A DNA stretch of 64,000 nt from Myxococcota bacterium (GTDB lineage Bacteria; Myxococcota_A; UBA9160; UBA6930): positions 62,001 to 126,000 of the forward strand of contig JANQFK010000046.1 of the NCBI GenBank assembly GCA_028277885.1. Reading direction: 5' to 3'. Positions 27,550-36,347 of this stretch are shown here, piece by piece. Position numbers and translations under genes: made by a program. The notes beneath the pieces are model-generated. The model ran no database searches. It saw nothing but the letters and a program-made list of their open reading frames with translations, and was not told the DNA's origin. Each line of letters starts with the position of its first letter. The first letter of the stretch is position 1.

Positions 27550-29037
27550 ATGGAGACGGTCTGGATCTTCGGCGACCAGCTGAACCGCGGCATCGCGAGC
27601 CTGGCGGGTGTGAAGCCCGGCGAGGCGCGGATCCTCATGGTGGAGAGCCAGGGCAAGCTCGCCTCGCGGCGCTGGCACCGACAGCGCCTCCACCTGGTGG
27701 TGACCGCGATGCGCCGGTTCGCCGGTGAGCTCGAGCAGGCGGGCTTCGAGGTGGACTACCGCAAGGCGGCGAGCCTCGAGGCGGGTCTCGCCGCCCACCG
27801 GCGGCGCTTCCGCCCCTCGCTCGTGCGCGCCATGGAGCCGAACGCCTTCGACCGGCGCCGCCGGCTCGCGGAGCTCGACCTCGAGCTCGTGCGCTCGAAC
27901 CTCTTCCTCTGCCACTACGAGGACTTCGCGACCTGGGCGGAGAACCAGAAGCGCCTGCGCATGGAGGACTTCTACCGCTGGCAGCGAACGCGCCTCGGCT
28001 ACCTGATGCAGGACGGGAAGCCGGCCGGCGGCCGCTGGAACTTCGACGCCGAGAACCGCGAGCCGCCGCCGGGAGCGGAGGTCACCTGGGCGGCGCCGCC
28101 GCGCTCGAAGCTCGACGACCTCGACGACGAGGTGCTCGGGAGCCTGCCGCAGGGGCTGATGGGCGAGGAGCCCTCGGGCATCTGGGCCACGTCGCGGCGC
28201 GGCGCCCTCGCGCGGCTGCGTCACTTCGTCGGCGAGGAGCTGCCGCGCTTCGGACCCCATCAGGATGCGATGACGGAGCGCAGCTGGCACCTCTCCCACG
28301 CGCTGCTGAGCCCGTACCTGAACCTCGGCCTGCTGCTTCCCGGCGAGGTATGCGACGCCGTCCAGGCGGCCTGGGAGGCGGGTCGCGTGCCCCTGGCCTC
28401 GGCCGAGGGCTTCATCCGCCAGGTGATCGGGTGGAGGGAGTACGTGTGGGGCGTCTACTGGTACTGGATGCCCGGCTATCGCGACCAGAACGCCCTGGGC
28501 GCGAAGCGCCCGCTGCCGCCGGCGTTCCAGGACTCGACCCGGACCCGGATGCGCTGCGTGGGCGAGACGGTGCGCGGCATCGAGGAGAACGGCTACGCGC
28601 ACCACATCCAGCGCCTGATGGTGATCGGCAACCTCTCCCTGCTCGCCGGCGTGGAGCCGATGCAGCTCGTGGACTGGATGTGGGCCTCCTTCGTGGACGG
28701 CGCCGAGTGGGTGATGCTGCCCAACGTGCTGTCCATGGCGCTCTACGCCGACGACGGGCGCATGACGACCAAGCCCTACGCGGCGGGCGGCGCCTACATC
28801 TCGCGCATGAGCGACCACTGCGGGAGCTGCCCCTACGATCCCAGGAAGCGGGTCGGGGACGACGCCTGCCCGTTCACGACCCTCTACTGGGACTTCCTCG
28901 CCCGCCACGAGAAGCGCCTCGCCTCGAACCCGAGGATCGGGCGCCAGGTCCACGCCCTGCGCCGGCTCCGCGACCTGCCCGAGGTCCGCAAGCGGGCCAG
29001 GGAGGTCCTGCGGAAGCTCGATCGGGGCGAGCTCTAG
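27550..29037 (+). CDS. phrB: Iron-sulfur bacterial cryptochrome/(6-4) photolyase
   Basis: A 495-residue FeS-BCP photolyase (family PF04244). METVWIFGDQLNRG opens the antenna domain. The FAD domain carries SWHLSHALLSPYLNLGLL, GFIRQVIGWREYVWG and MWASFVDGAEWVMLPNVL. Cysteines 336, 424, 427 and 440 have the same spacing (88, 3, 13) as the [4Fe-4S] ligands Cys350, 438, 441 and 454 I recall for Agrobacterium PhrB. Expected role: light-driven repair of (6-4) photoproducts in DNA. It lies divergent from the permuted photolyase and just upstream of the operator-bearing FtsH operon. Confidence 0.92.
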   Translation: METVWIFGDQLNRGIASLAGVKPGEARILMVESQGKLASRRWHRQRLHLVVTAMRRFAGELEQAGFEVDYRKAASLEAGLAAHRRRFRPSLVRAMEPNAFDRRRRLAELDLELVRSNLFLCHYEDFATWAENQKRLRMEDFYRWQRTRLGYLMQDGKPAGGRWNFDAENREPPPGAEVTWAAPPRSKLDDLDDEVLGSLPQGLMGEEPSGIWATSRRGALARLRHFVGEELPRFGPHQDAMTERSWHLSHALLSPYLNLGLLLPGEVCDAVQAAWEAGRVPLASAEGFIRQVIGWREYVWGVYWYWMPGYRDQNALGAKRPLPPAFQDSTRTRMRCVGETVRGIEENGYAHHIQRLMVIGNLSLLAGVEPMQLVDWMWASFVDGAEWVMLPNVLSMALYADDGRMTTKPYAAGGAYISRMSDHCGSCPYDPRKRVGDDACPFTTLYWDFLARHEKRLASNPRIGRQVHALRRLRDLPEVRKRAREVLRKLDRGEL

Positions 29038-29053
29038 GGCCCCCGTGGGGAAG

Positions 29054-29108
29054 TTTGTCTACTTATTGTTCCTTTTTATATAGACAATTATTTGACAAAG
29101 GCTGGACG
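29054..29108 (+). promoter_or_regulatory. Promoter with CarH-like tandem TnnACA repeats
   Basis: A strikingly AT-rich stretch upstream of the small-membrane-protein/FtsH operon. TAGACA (29081-29086), TTGACA (29092-29097) and TGGACG (29103-29108) follow at exact 11-base steps, the layout of the three direct repeats bound by CarH tetramers. The middle repeat equals a perfect -35 hexamer, so binding there would block RNA polymerase. An inverted repeat TTGTCTA (29055-29061) / TAGACAA (29081-29087) adds a reverse-strand site. Function is inferred. Confidence 0.5.
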
Positions 29109-29156
29109 GCCGCTTTCCTTCGGAGGTACCGCAACCCCTTCGCAAGGAGGCCCGTC

Positions 29157-29390
29157 ATGGCCAGCCCGAGCACCCCCACCACCGAGGCAGCCGCACGGCG
29201 CGATGCTGCGCTCCAGTCGGACGTAGCGACCGCGAAGCTGATCTTCTTCGTCGCCGCGTTCCTCTCGCTGTTCGTCTCCGTCTATCTCTTCTTCACCGGT
29301 CAGCGCACCGAGGGCGTCTTCGTGGGCCTCTGGGTCCCCTCGATCCTCTCGGCGGGCACGCTGCTGCTGTCGCGGCCCCGCAATGGATGA
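29157..29390 (+). CDS. Small membrane protein, first gene of the FtsH operon
   Basis: A 77-residue protein with a good AAGGAGG six bases before ATG 29157. An N-terminal Ala/Thr-rich soluble piece is followed by two hydrophobic segments (about 26-45 and 51-70: LIFFVAAFLSLFVSVYLFF, then VGLWVPSILSAGTLLL). I do not recognise a named family. Position immediately downstream of the TnnACA promoter makes it the first product of the induced transcript. The next small gene overlaps its end. Confidence 0.75.
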   Translation: MASPSTPTTEAAARRDAALQSDVATAKLIFFVAAFLSLFVSVYLFFTGQRTEGVFVGLWVPSILSAGTLLLSRPRNG

Positions 29391-29559
29391 TCTCACGCTG
29401 CTGAGCTTCGGCTGCGCGATCACGTTCCTCGCCGCGAGCGGCGCCTACGTGGTCCTGCGAGAGAGCTTCCTCCACGAGTTCCTGAGCCGCCGGGTGCGGA
29501 GCCGGGTCCGCCAGCCGGCACCCGCCGAGCGCACGGCCGAGGAGGGCGCGCGGAGCTGA
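29383..29559 (+). CDS. Small single-pass membrane protein
   Basis: A 58-residue reading frame whose ATG overlaps the end of the preceding gene by eight bases. One hydrophobic segment (LTLLSFGCAITFLAASGAYVV split at Cys11, about 4-24) is followed by a basic, Arg-rich cytoplasmic tail (HEFLSRRVRSRVRQ). Overlap, membrane character and codon use typical of the neighbours support a real gene. It could be a partner of the preceding protein or of FtsH. No homologue recognised. Confidence 0.6.
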   Translation: MDDLTLLSFGCAITFLAASGAYVVLRESFLHEFLSRRVRSRVRQPAPAERTAEEGARS

Positions 29560-29626
29560 CGCCGACGACGGCCCGGCCGGGCTCCTCGCCCCGGCCGGGC
29601 CGCCTCCCAACCCCCGAAGGACGCAC

Positions 29627-31465
29627 ATGGACGGCAACGAGACCAACCGACTTCGCACTCCCCCGACCTGGGCGCTCGTGCTCGCACCGCTGGTCGTGAC
29701 CCTGCTCCTGACCACGTACTGGAGCCGCTCGGCCGTCGTCGAGCTGCCCTACAGCGAGTACCAGACCCTGGTGGCCAACGGAGAGGTCGAGGACGTCATC
29801 GTGACGCCGTCCCAGATCCGGGGCGTCCTGAAGGCCCCGCGCGACGGCCGCGACCGCTTCGTGACCCTTCGGGTGGACGAGACCGTGGCATCGTCGCTCG
29901 ACGCCGCGGGCGTCGAGTTCCGCGGTCGTCCGGACGCCACGGCGATCGGACGCTTCCTGGGCTTCGCCTTCCCGTTCCTGCTCTTCGCCGCCCTCTGGAT
30001 CTGGCTCGCGCGCCGCGCGACCGGGGGCGCCGGCCCCGGGGCCGGGCTGTTCTCCGTCGGCAAGAGCCGGGCCAGGGTCTACGTCGAGGACGATACCAAG
30101 ACCGGCTTCGACGCCGTGGCCGGCGTGGACGAGGCGAAGGAGGAGCTGCACGAGGTCGTCTCCTTCCTCCGCGACCCCGCCTCCTTCGGGCGCCTGGGCG
30201 CCCGCATGCCGAAGGGCCTCCTCCTGGTGGGTCCCCCCGGCACCGGCAAGACGCTCCTCGCGCGCGCGGTGGCGGGCGAGGCCGGCGTCCCCTTCTTCTC
30301 GATCAGCGGCTCCGAGTTCGTCGAGATGTTCGTCGGCGTGGGTGCCGCGCGCGTCCGCGACCTCTTCAAGCAGGCCCGGGACAAGGCCCCCTGCATCGTC
30401 TTCATCGACGAGCTCGACGCCCTCGGGCGCGCGCGTGCGGGAGTCGCCGTGGGCGGAGGCCACGACGAGAAGGAGCAGACCCTGAACCAGCTGCTCGTCG
30501 AGCTCGACGGCTTCGACGCGGCCAGCGGCGTGGTGCTGCTGGGCGCCACCAACCGCCCCGAGGTGCTCGACCCCGCGCTGCTGCGCGCCGGCCGCTTCGA
30601 CCGACAGGTGCTGGTCGACCGGCCCGACCGCCCCGGGCGCACCGCCATCCTGCGGGTGCACGCCCGCAAGGTGCGCCTGGCCCCGGGCGTCGACCTGGAG
30701 AAGGTCGCCGGGCTGACCACGGGCTTCACCGGCGCCGACCTCGCGAACCTCGTCAACGAGGCGGCGCTGGTGGCCACCCGGCGCGGAGCGAACCGCGTCG
30801 AGCTCCGGGACTTCAGCGACGCGATCGAGCGCATCGTGGCGGGCTCCGAGAAGAAGAGCCGCCTGCTGAACCCCCGGGAGCGCGAGGTGGTGGCCCACCA
30901 CGAGATGGGTCACGCCCTCGTGGCGCTGTCGGTCCCCGGCGCGGACCCCGTCCACAAGGTGTCGATCGTCCCGCGCGGCATCGGCGCCCTCGGCTACACG
31001 CTCCAGCGACCCTCGGAAGACCGCTTCCTCTCCACGCGGGAGGAGCTGGAGGACCGGCTCTGCGTGCTGCTCGGCGGTCGCGCGGCAGAGAAGCTGGCCT
31101 TCCAGCACCTCTCGACGGGGGCCTCGGACGACCTCGCCCGAGCGACGGACATCGCCCGGGACATGGCGACGCGCTTCGGCATGGTCGAGAGCCTGGGCAA
31201 TGCCGTCTACGCCGGCCAGCCGTCGCCGTTCCTCGGCGGAGCCTCGTCTCCGCCGCGCCCCTACGGCGAGCAGACCGCGCGTGAGATCGACGAGGCCGTG
31301 CGGGACATCGTGGACGCGGCCCTGGCCCGCGCCGAGGACGTGCTGCGCACCCACCAGGACGTCCTCGAGGAGTCCGCCCGGCGGCTCCTCGAGCTGGAGA
31401 CCCTGACCGAGCAGGACCTCGAGCCCTACGTCGAGGCCCTGCGCCTTACCCCCGAGGCCGCCTAG
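29627..31465 (+). CDS. ftsH: ATP-dependent zinc metalloprotease FtsH
   Basis: A 612-residue membrane AAA+ protease. TM1 is about 15-31 and TM2 about 109-128 with a short periplasmic domain between. Walker A GPPGTGKT is at 202-209, Walker [10 protein letters not shown] at 257-265, and the second region of homology at 309-326. The zinc site is HEMGH (425-429), where the usual Ala/Gly in the third place is Met. It extracts and degrades misfolded membrane proteins. Its place in a photolyase/CsgA/HiPIP cluster with its own regulated promoter suggests a stress-specific paralogue rather than the housekeeping copy; this is inference. Confidence 0.93.
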   Translation: MDGNETNRLRTPPTWALVLAPLVVTLLLTTYWSRSAVVELPYSEYQTLVANGEVEDVIVTPSQIRGVLKAPRDGRDRFVTLRVDETVASSLDAAGVEFRGRPDATAIGRFLGFAFPFLLFAALWIWLARRATGGAGPGAGLFSVGKSRARVYVEDDTKTGFDAVAGVDEAKEELHEVVSFLRDPASFGRLGARMPKGLLLVGPPGTGKTLLARAVAGEAGVPFFSISGSEFVEMFVGVGAARVRDLFKQARDKAPCIVFIDELDALGRARAGVAVGGGHDEKEQTLNQLLVELDGFDAASGVVLLGATNRPEVLDPALLRAGRFDRQVLVDRPDRPGRTAILRVHARKVRLAPGVDLEKVAGLTTGFTGADLANLVNEAALVATRRGANRVELRDFSDAIERIVAGSEKKSRLLNPREREVVAHHEMGHALVALSVPGADPVHKVSIVPRGIGALGYTLQRPSEDRFLSTREELEDRLCVLLGGRAAEKLAFQHLSTGASDDLARATDIARDMATRFGMVESLGNAVYAGQPSPFLGGASSPPRPYGEQTAREIDEAVRDIVDAALARAEDVLRTHQDVLEESARRLLELETLTEQDLEPYVEALRLTPEAA

Positions 31466-31497
31466 GCCCGATCGGCGGCACTCGCAGGAGAAGGAAC

Positions 31498-31710
31498 GTG
31501 TACCGAGACACCGATCCCCGGCTCCCCAAGCCCGCGCCGGCCAAGCTGCTCCGCATGCTCACCCTCGCCCACTGCCTCGATCGCCTGGGCTGCGGCGAGA
31601 TGGAGACCGCACGCCTGCTGGACGAGTGGCTCGACGAGGGCGGGCCGGTCGTGGGCCGCGTCTCGGGTCCGGCCCGGGACGTCGGCGCGGGGATGGCGGC
31701 CGCGGCGTGA
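31498..31710 (+). CDS. Small hypothetical protein
   Basis: A 70-residue protein from GTG 31498 behind an AGGAGAAGG ribosome-binding site, 32 bases after ftsH. The centre (LLRMLTLAHCLDRLGCGEMETARLLDEWLDEG in two helices) is amphipathic. The tail is Ala-rich. No family recognised. It overlaps the SDR start by four bases (GTGA), so is translationally coupled to it. Confidence 0.6.
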   Translation: MYRDTDPRLPKPAPAKLLRMLTLAHCLDRLGCGEMETARLLDEWLDEGGPVVGRVSGPARDVGAGMAAAA

Positions 31711-32477
31711 GCGCTGCGAGCCCCGAGCCCCGCGCAGCCCTGGTGCAGGGCGCGAGTCGAGGTCTCGGCCTCGCCTTCGTGCGCCAGCTGCTGGAGCGCG
31801 GCGCACATGACCGGGTCGTCGCCACGGCCCGGGAGCCCGAGCGGAGCCGCGAGCTCGCGGAGCTGCACCGCCGACACCCCCGCGTGCTGCACCTCGAGCG
31901 CCTCGACGTGACCGACGAGGTCTCGGTCGGCCGCGCCTTCGAGAGCGTCTCGCGGCTGGCTCCGGAGCTGGGGCTGCTGCTGAACTGCGCGGGCGTCCTC
32001 CACGACGAGAAGGACGTCCAGCCCGAGAAGAAGCTCGAGAGCGTGGACCCGGCGGCCCTCCGCCGGGTCTTCGACGTGAACGCCATCGGGCCGCTCCTCG
32101 TCGCCAAGCACTTCCTGCCGCTGCTTCGGCACGACGGGCGCGCGGTGGTCGCCAACCTCTCGGCGCGCGTCGGCAGCATCGGGGACAACCGCCTGGGCGG
32201 CTGGTACGCCTACCGCGGCTCGAAGGCGGCCCAGAACATGTTCACGCGCACCCTCGCCATCGAGCTGGCGCGCCGCGCCCCCAACGCGATCTGCGTGGCG
32301 CTGCACCCCGGCACCGTCGACACCGACCTCTCGCGCCCCTTCCAGCGGCGCGTCGTGCCCTCGACCCCGTTCGACCCGGACCGCGCCGCGAGCCAGCTCC
32401 TCGACGTCGTCGAGGGGCTCGCTCCCGAGCAGTCCGGAAGCTTCCTCGCCTGGGATGGCAGCGCCATTCCCTGGTGA
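31707..32477 (+). CDS. CsgA-like short-chain dehydrogenase (C-factor type)
   Basis: A 256-residue SDR. The nucleotide motif is ALVQGASRGLGLAFVRQLLERG (TGxxxGxG with Val-Gln for Thr), then LLLNCAGVLH, the catalytic Ser in VANLSARVGSIGDN, and YAYRGSKAAQNM (YxxxK). LHPGTVDTDLSRPF is the C-factor-type C-terminal block. Such SDRs are repeatedly found in bacterial clusters with photolyases and cardiolipin- or lipid-linked stress genes. Myxococcus CsgA oxidises lipids derived from cardiolipin. Substrate here is unproven. Part of the ftsH operon. Confidence 0.85.
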   Translation: MSAASPEPRAALVQGASRGLGLAFVRQLLERGAHDRVVATAREPERSRELAELHRRHPRVLHLERLDVTDEVSVGRAFESVSRLAPELGLLLNCAGVLHDEKDVQPEKKLESVDPAALRRVFDVNAIGPLLVAKHFLPLLRHDGRAVVANLSARVGSIGDNRLGGWYAYRGSKAAQNMFTRTLAIELARRAPNAICVALHPGTVDTDLSRPFQRRVVPSTPFDPDRAASQLLDVVEGLAPEQSGSFLAWDGSAIPW

Positions 32478-32497
32478 GATGGACGAAGGAGACAGCC

Positions 32498-32839
32498 ATG
32501 CATCCCGAGCACAGCCATCGAATCACCCGCCGACAGTTCGCCCGGATCGCCGCGGCCGGCGTCGCCGCCGTGGGCGGCGGCCTGGCCGCGACCTGGGTGC
32601 CCCGGCCCGCGGCCGCCGAGGAGGGCGACAAGCTCGTCACCGAGTTCGCGGCCAACCAGCCGATCATCGGGTCGCTCAACTACGTGAACGAGTCGGTGAA
32701 GGAGGGGCAGGTGTGCGGAGGCTGCGTGCTCTACACCGGACCCGCCGAGGGGCTCGGCAAGTGCGCGCTCTTCCAGCAGGGCAAGGTGCCGGCCAGGGGC
32801 TGGTGCCAGTCCTGGGCACCGAAGCCGCCGACGCCCTGA
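32498..32839 (+). CDS. High-potential iron-sulfur protein (HiPIP) with Tat signal
   Basis: A 113-residue protein. A twin-arginine signal (ITRRQFARIAAAG) covers about 1-40, cleaved after an Ala-rich AAA. The mature part has Cys73, Cys76, Cys89 and Cys103 in CGGCVLYT, GKCALFQQGKV and GWCQSW, the HiPIP [4Fe-4S] pattern. HiPIPs are periplasmic electron carriers. The Tat signal implies export after cluster insertion. Last gene of the ftsH operon, 20 bases after the SDR. It may serve as electron acceptor or donor to an unknown periplasmic enzyme. Confidence 0.88.
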   Translation: MHPEHSHRITRRQFARIAAAGVAAVGGGLAATWVPRPAAAEEGDKLVTEFAANQPIIGSLNYVNESVKEGQVCGGCVLYTGPAEGLGKCALFQQGKVPARGWCQSWAPKPPTP

Positions 32840-32870
32840 CGGTCTCGGCTCGGCGGACGTCTCGCCCGCC

Positions 32871-34103
32871 TCAGTGAGCCGGCAGCAGCGAGACGTGGCT
32901 CATGCGCGCCCACGAGGCGGGCGAGCGCAGGGCCGGCCAGAGCAGCTCCAGGCCGGCGCGCTGGGCCCGACGCAGCACGGCCGGCGCGACGTCGAGCAGC
33001 GGCCGGCGGTCGAGCTGGGCCATCACCAGCTCGAAGACCGCCTCCTTGGCGGCTCCGAGGGGCGGGCCCGCCAGGGCGCGGCCCCCCGCCACCAGGAAGC
33101 AGGAGAGGTCTCCGAAGGAGACGAGCATCGGCTTGCCCGACGGCCGGAACCGGCGCAGCGGCCGGTCCCTCAGCAGCCGCGCGGCGTTGTCGGCGGCGTG
33201 GCGGCCCATGTCGAGGGCGTGGTAGGCCTGCTTGCCGAGGGGCTCGGGCAGCGCGGCGGCGTCCCCCACCACCAGCACGTCGTCGTCGGCGGTGCTCAGC
33301 AGGCTGGGCTCCACCGGGGCCCACGCGCCCGGCGCCGGCGCCAGGCCCGAGGCCGCGAGCAGCGGCGGCGCCACCGGCCCACCGGTCCAGATCGTCGCGG
33401 CGGCCTCCAGCACCCGGCCGTCCTCGAGCCGCACCGAGTCGGCGCGCACCTCGGCCACCCGCGCGTCCACGTGGATCGACACGTCGTGGTCCCGGCACAG
33501 CCGCCGCAGATGCCGATCGAGGCTCGCAGGCGCCTCGGGCAGCAGGCGCTCCCGGGCCTCGACGACCTGGACGCGCAGGCAGTCGCGCCGGCGCCAGCGC
33601 CGCAGCACCTCGCCGAGCGCCTCCACGCCCTCCAGGCCCCCACCCACGATCACCACCGGGTGCCGCCCGCCCGCCCGCGCCAGGTCCTCGAGCCGGCGTC
33701 CGATCCGCGCGCACTCGTCGACGGACTTGAAGGGGAGGGCGTGGCTCTCGACGCCGGGCACGCCGTGGCTGGCGTTGACGCCGCCGAGGGCCACGATGAG
33801 CGCGTCGTAGGGGATGGGCCGCCGGCCCTCGACGTGGACGCGCCGGGCGGCGAGGTCGATGCCCTCGACGTCCGCGCGCACCAGCCGGTGGCCGGCGCCG
33901 CGCACGATGCGGTCCCGGGGCAGCCGCAGCAGCCGCGGCGTCTTCACCCCCGAGACCAGCTCGTGGATGTTGGGCAGGAACTCGAAGTGCCGGGTGCGGT
34001 CCACGAGGGTGACGCGCACCGAGGCGGGCAGGCGCGCGGCCGCGGCGAGGCCCGCGAAGCCCCCGCCCAGGATCACCACCCGCGGGCGCGCGGCGGCGCT
34101 CAC
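32871..34103 (-). CDS. NAD(P)/FAD-dependent oxidoreductase (NDH-2-like)
   Basis: A 410-residue flavoprotein from GTG 34103. FAD Rossmann VVILGGGFAGLAAAARL, then HFEFLPNIHELVSG, a second NAD(P) Rossmann VVIVGGGLEGVEALGEVL, and VLVVGDAAALPEPLGKQAYHA near the C-terminus. It belongs to the type II NADH dehydrogenase / sulfide-quinone reductase superfamily, with no C-terminal amphipathic membrane anchor obvious. Third gene of an overlapping minus-strand operon (hypothetical, renalase-like, this gene). It converges on the HiPIP gene. Confidence 0.82.
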   Translation of the reverse strand: MSAAARPRVVILGGGFAGLAAAARLPASVRVTLVDRTRHFEFLPNIHELVSGVKTPRLLRLPRDRIVRGAGHRLVRADVEGIDLAARRVHVEGRRPIPYDALIVALGGVNASHGVPGVESHALPFKSVDECARIGRRLEDLARAGGRHPVVIVGGGLEGVEALGEVLRRWRRRDCLRVQVVEARERLLPEAPASLDRHLRRLCRDHDVSIHVDARVAEVRADSVRLEDGRVLEAAATIWTGGPVAPPLLAASGLAPAPGAWAPVEPSLLSTADDDVLVVGDAAALPEPLGKQAYHALDMGRHAADNAARLLRDRPLRRFRPSGKPMLVSFGDLSCFLVAGGRALAGPPLGAAKEAVFELVMAQLDRRPLLDVAPAVLRRAQRAGLELLWPALRSPASWARMSHVSLLPAH

Positions 34104-35092
34104 GACCCCGCGCCCGACAGCCGGGCAGCGAGCGCGCTGCCGCTGCGCCAGGCGGCCTCGACCTTGTCGCCGCCACACCAGTCCCCGCAGGCCGCGAGGC
34201 CGCTGGCGGGGTCGTGCAGGAACGGCGCGGCCAGGGGCTTGGTGGCGCGCGCGAAGCGCCAGCGGTGGCCGGCGAGGTGGCGCACCGCGGGCAGCCCGGC
34301 TCCCAGGAGATCGGCGAGGGCCGCGACCAGCTCCGGCGCGAAGGCGTCGGGCGCGCGCTCGAGGTTCTCGGCGCTCCACTCCGGAGAGGCATGCAGCACC
34401 CAGCGCTCCCCCGAGTCGCGGCCCGGCTTCGCGGAGTCGCGCGCCACCCAGGAGAGCGGGCCGCGCGCCACCAGCGCACCGTCGAGATCGGCCTCGACGC
34501 GCGCCGCGAAGCCCACCATCGCGGCGAGGCACGGGGCGAGCTCGGCCTGGGCGGCGCGGGCCGCGAGCTCGGGCGCGGGGGCCAGCAGTGGCACCGCCTG
34601 GGGGGCCGGCGTCGCGACCACCACCGCGTCGAAGACGCCGTGGCGTCCGCCGCCCTCCTCCCCCAGCCACCAGGCGCCGGGCTCGCCCTCCACGCTCTCG
34701 ATCCGCGCCCCGCAGCGCAGGCGCAGGTCGCCCGCCAGGTGCCGCGCCAGCGCGCTCATCCGGGGCACCGCGACGTAGCGCGCCGCGCTCGTCTCGCGCT
34801 CGACGAGCTGGCCCCCGCCGCGGGCCTCGACGATGCGTCCGCGCCAGGGCTCGGCGACGCCGTCGCCCACCCAGTGCGCCACGGCCGCGGCGAAGCCGGG
34901 GTCCCGGGCGGTGAAGTACTGCGCGCCGTGGTCGAAGGCACCGGCCTCGCCGCGGCGGGTGGAGGTGCGGCCGCCGGGGCCGCGTGCCTTCTCGAACACG
35001 CTCACCTCGCGGCCCGCCCGGGAGAGCGCGCCCGCGCAGGCGAGGCCGGCCACGCCCGCACCCACCACCGCGAGCCGCTGCGGCGCCGTCAT
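34100..35092 (-). CDS. Renalase-like FAD-dependent amine oxidase family protein
   Basis: A 330-residue flavoprotein. LAVVGAGVAGLACAGALSRAG with VFEKARGPGGRTSTRR is the FAD-binding start, FDHGAQYFTARDP the renalase-like block, and GLAACGDWCGGDKVEAAWRSG the C-terminal FAD motif. Family members in stress clusters oxidise dihydropyridine nucleotides or unknown substrates. ATG 35092 overlaps the stop of the upstream gene by four bases (ATGA), and its own stop overlaps the next GTG, so all three are coupled. Confidence 0.85.
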   Translation of the reverse strand: MTAPQRLAVVGAGVAGLACAGALSRAGREVSVFEKARGPGGRTSTRRGEAGAFDHGAQYFTARDPGFAAAVAHWVGDGVAEPWRGRIVEARGGGQLVERETSAARYVAVPRMSALARHLAGDLRLRCGARIESVEGEPGAWWLGEEGGGRHGVFDAVVVATPAPQAVPLLAPAPELAARAAQAELAPCLAAMVGFAARVEADLDGALVARGPLSWVARDSAKPGRDSGERWVLHASPEWSAENLERAPDAFAPELVAALADLLGAGLPAVRHLAGHRWRFARATKPLAAPFLHDPASGLAACGDWCGGDKVEAAWRSGSALAARLSGAGS

Positions 35093-35982
35093 CGCCGTCC
35101 GGCGACATCGGCCGCGTCCGTGCTGACGCGCTCGTAGGCGTCGCGCACGTCGTAGCTCCCGCCGAGGGCGCCGAGGTGGTCGTAGAGCGCGGCGAGGTAG
35201 CAGCCGATCGCGAGGAAGTTCGGGTGCAGGGAGGTGCCCGCGTCGCGGCAGCGCACGAACACGTCGTGGAAGGAGTCCTGGAAGGCCTTCGGGTCGAAGC
35301 GGACGGACCGCTGGTCGCCTGCGCCGAAGTGGCTGCGGAAGGACTCGCCGGCGGCCTCGATGCCGAGGTCCTCGAGCCCCTCCTGGAAGAGCGCGTCGTC
35401 GTCGCGATAGAACCCGGCGTAGACGCGGCGCATCCCGTCGAGGAAGGAGGCGTCCCAGCGGATCCAGTAGGGCCCGGGGTGCCAGGCCAGCGCGTCGCCG
35501 CCGTGGAAGCGGTCCAGGCGCAGGTCGATCACCGCGGCGTCGTGGACCAGGAGCTGTCCGAAGTAGATCTCGAGCACCCGCTGCCCACGCGCGCGACGCC
35601 CGGCCTCGTCGAGCTCGCGGTGGGCGTCGGCCTCCGCCGCCTCGCCGCCCGCTCGCAGCTCCACCTCGACGCCGCGGCTCGCGAGGGCGCCCCCCAGATC
35701 CCCGACGAGGGCCCGGAAGCCGCTCCGGTCCGAGGCGTTTCCGAGCAGCTCGCGCGCCTGGCGCAGCAGCGCCCGGGCGGGCATCACGTCGAAGAACGAG
35801 GGCGAGACGAAGTCGGAGAGCTGGCTCCACTCGGCGCCGCCGAGCGTGCGGCGGATCAGACCTTCGGCACTGCGGGCCCACCGGAACACCCACTCGAGGG
35901 TCCCTCGCCTCGCAGGGACGGTCAAATCCGCTCGCCAAGGCGGTGCGGCCTGGCTGGGTGCTCGGCAGGAAGCGGGGGGCAT
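35089..35982 (-). CDS. Conserved-looking hypothetical protein, first gene of the flavoprotein operon
   Basis: A soluble protein of up to 297 residues; the first 25 may not be translated since a later start (e.g. TTG before EWVFRWARSAEGL) is possible. No signal or TM segment. The centre is rich in aromatic and acidic residues (HPGPYWIRWDASFLDGM, then VYAGFYRDDDALFQEGLEDL, FGAGDQRSVRFD, DSFHDVFVRCRDAG, LHPNFLAIGCYLAALYDHL). The His/Tyr/Trp-rich blocks look conserved and possibly enzymatic, but I cannot name a family. Its coupling to two FAD proteins suggests a shared pathway. Confidence 0.65.
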   Translation of the reverse strand: MPPASCRAPSQAAPPWRADLTVPARRGTLEWVFRWARSAEGLIRRTLGGAEWSQLSDFVSPSFFDVMPARALLRQARELLGNASDRSGFRALVGDLGGALASRGVEVELRAGGEAAEADAHRELDEAGRRARGQRVLEIYFGQLLVHDAAVIDLRLDRFHGGDALAWHPGPYWIRWDASFLDGMRRVYAGFYRDDDALFQEGLEDLGIEAAGESFRSHFGAGDQRSVRFDPKAFQDSFHDVFVRCRDAGTSLHPNFLAIGCYLAALYDHLGALGGSYDVRDAYERVSTDAADVAGRR

Positions 35983-36347
35983 GCCGATCCACTAGGCCGT
36001 CTCCGCCGTCTCGAGCGACGGCCTCGGCCTCATCCGGGCGAGGGCACCGTCACCGATGCGGAGCCGCTCGACTTCGACGCCCGCCGCCACGCGCCCCCCC
36101 TCCCCCTCCGATGACCGCGTCCAAGTCGAAGCTGGCCGACTCCTCGCGGACCGAGACCGTGGCGCTCACCGCCGACGGCATCGCGGCCTTCGGCGGTCCG
36201 AGGGCCGTCGGGTCGGGTGGGGGCGCCCCGGACGTCGTCGTCGCGAGCCATGGGGCGGACGGCCACACGGGGGGCTCGAGCCCATCGCTTCCCGACCCGG
36301 AGCCGCGGTAGACTCTCCCCTTCCATCCTCGCAGGGGAGGCGAGCCG
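35983..36347. other. 365-base intergenic region
   Basis: No convincing gene. It separates the divergent operons of the hypothetical/FAD genes and the tandem WS/DGATs, so must hold promoters for both. The sequence is as GC-rich as coding DNA; I find no AT-rich -10 region, terminator hairpin or TnnACA repeats. Short open frames on both strands have no recognisable content. A GGGGAGGCGAG ribosome-binding site precedes the ATG at 36348. Confidence 0.5.
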
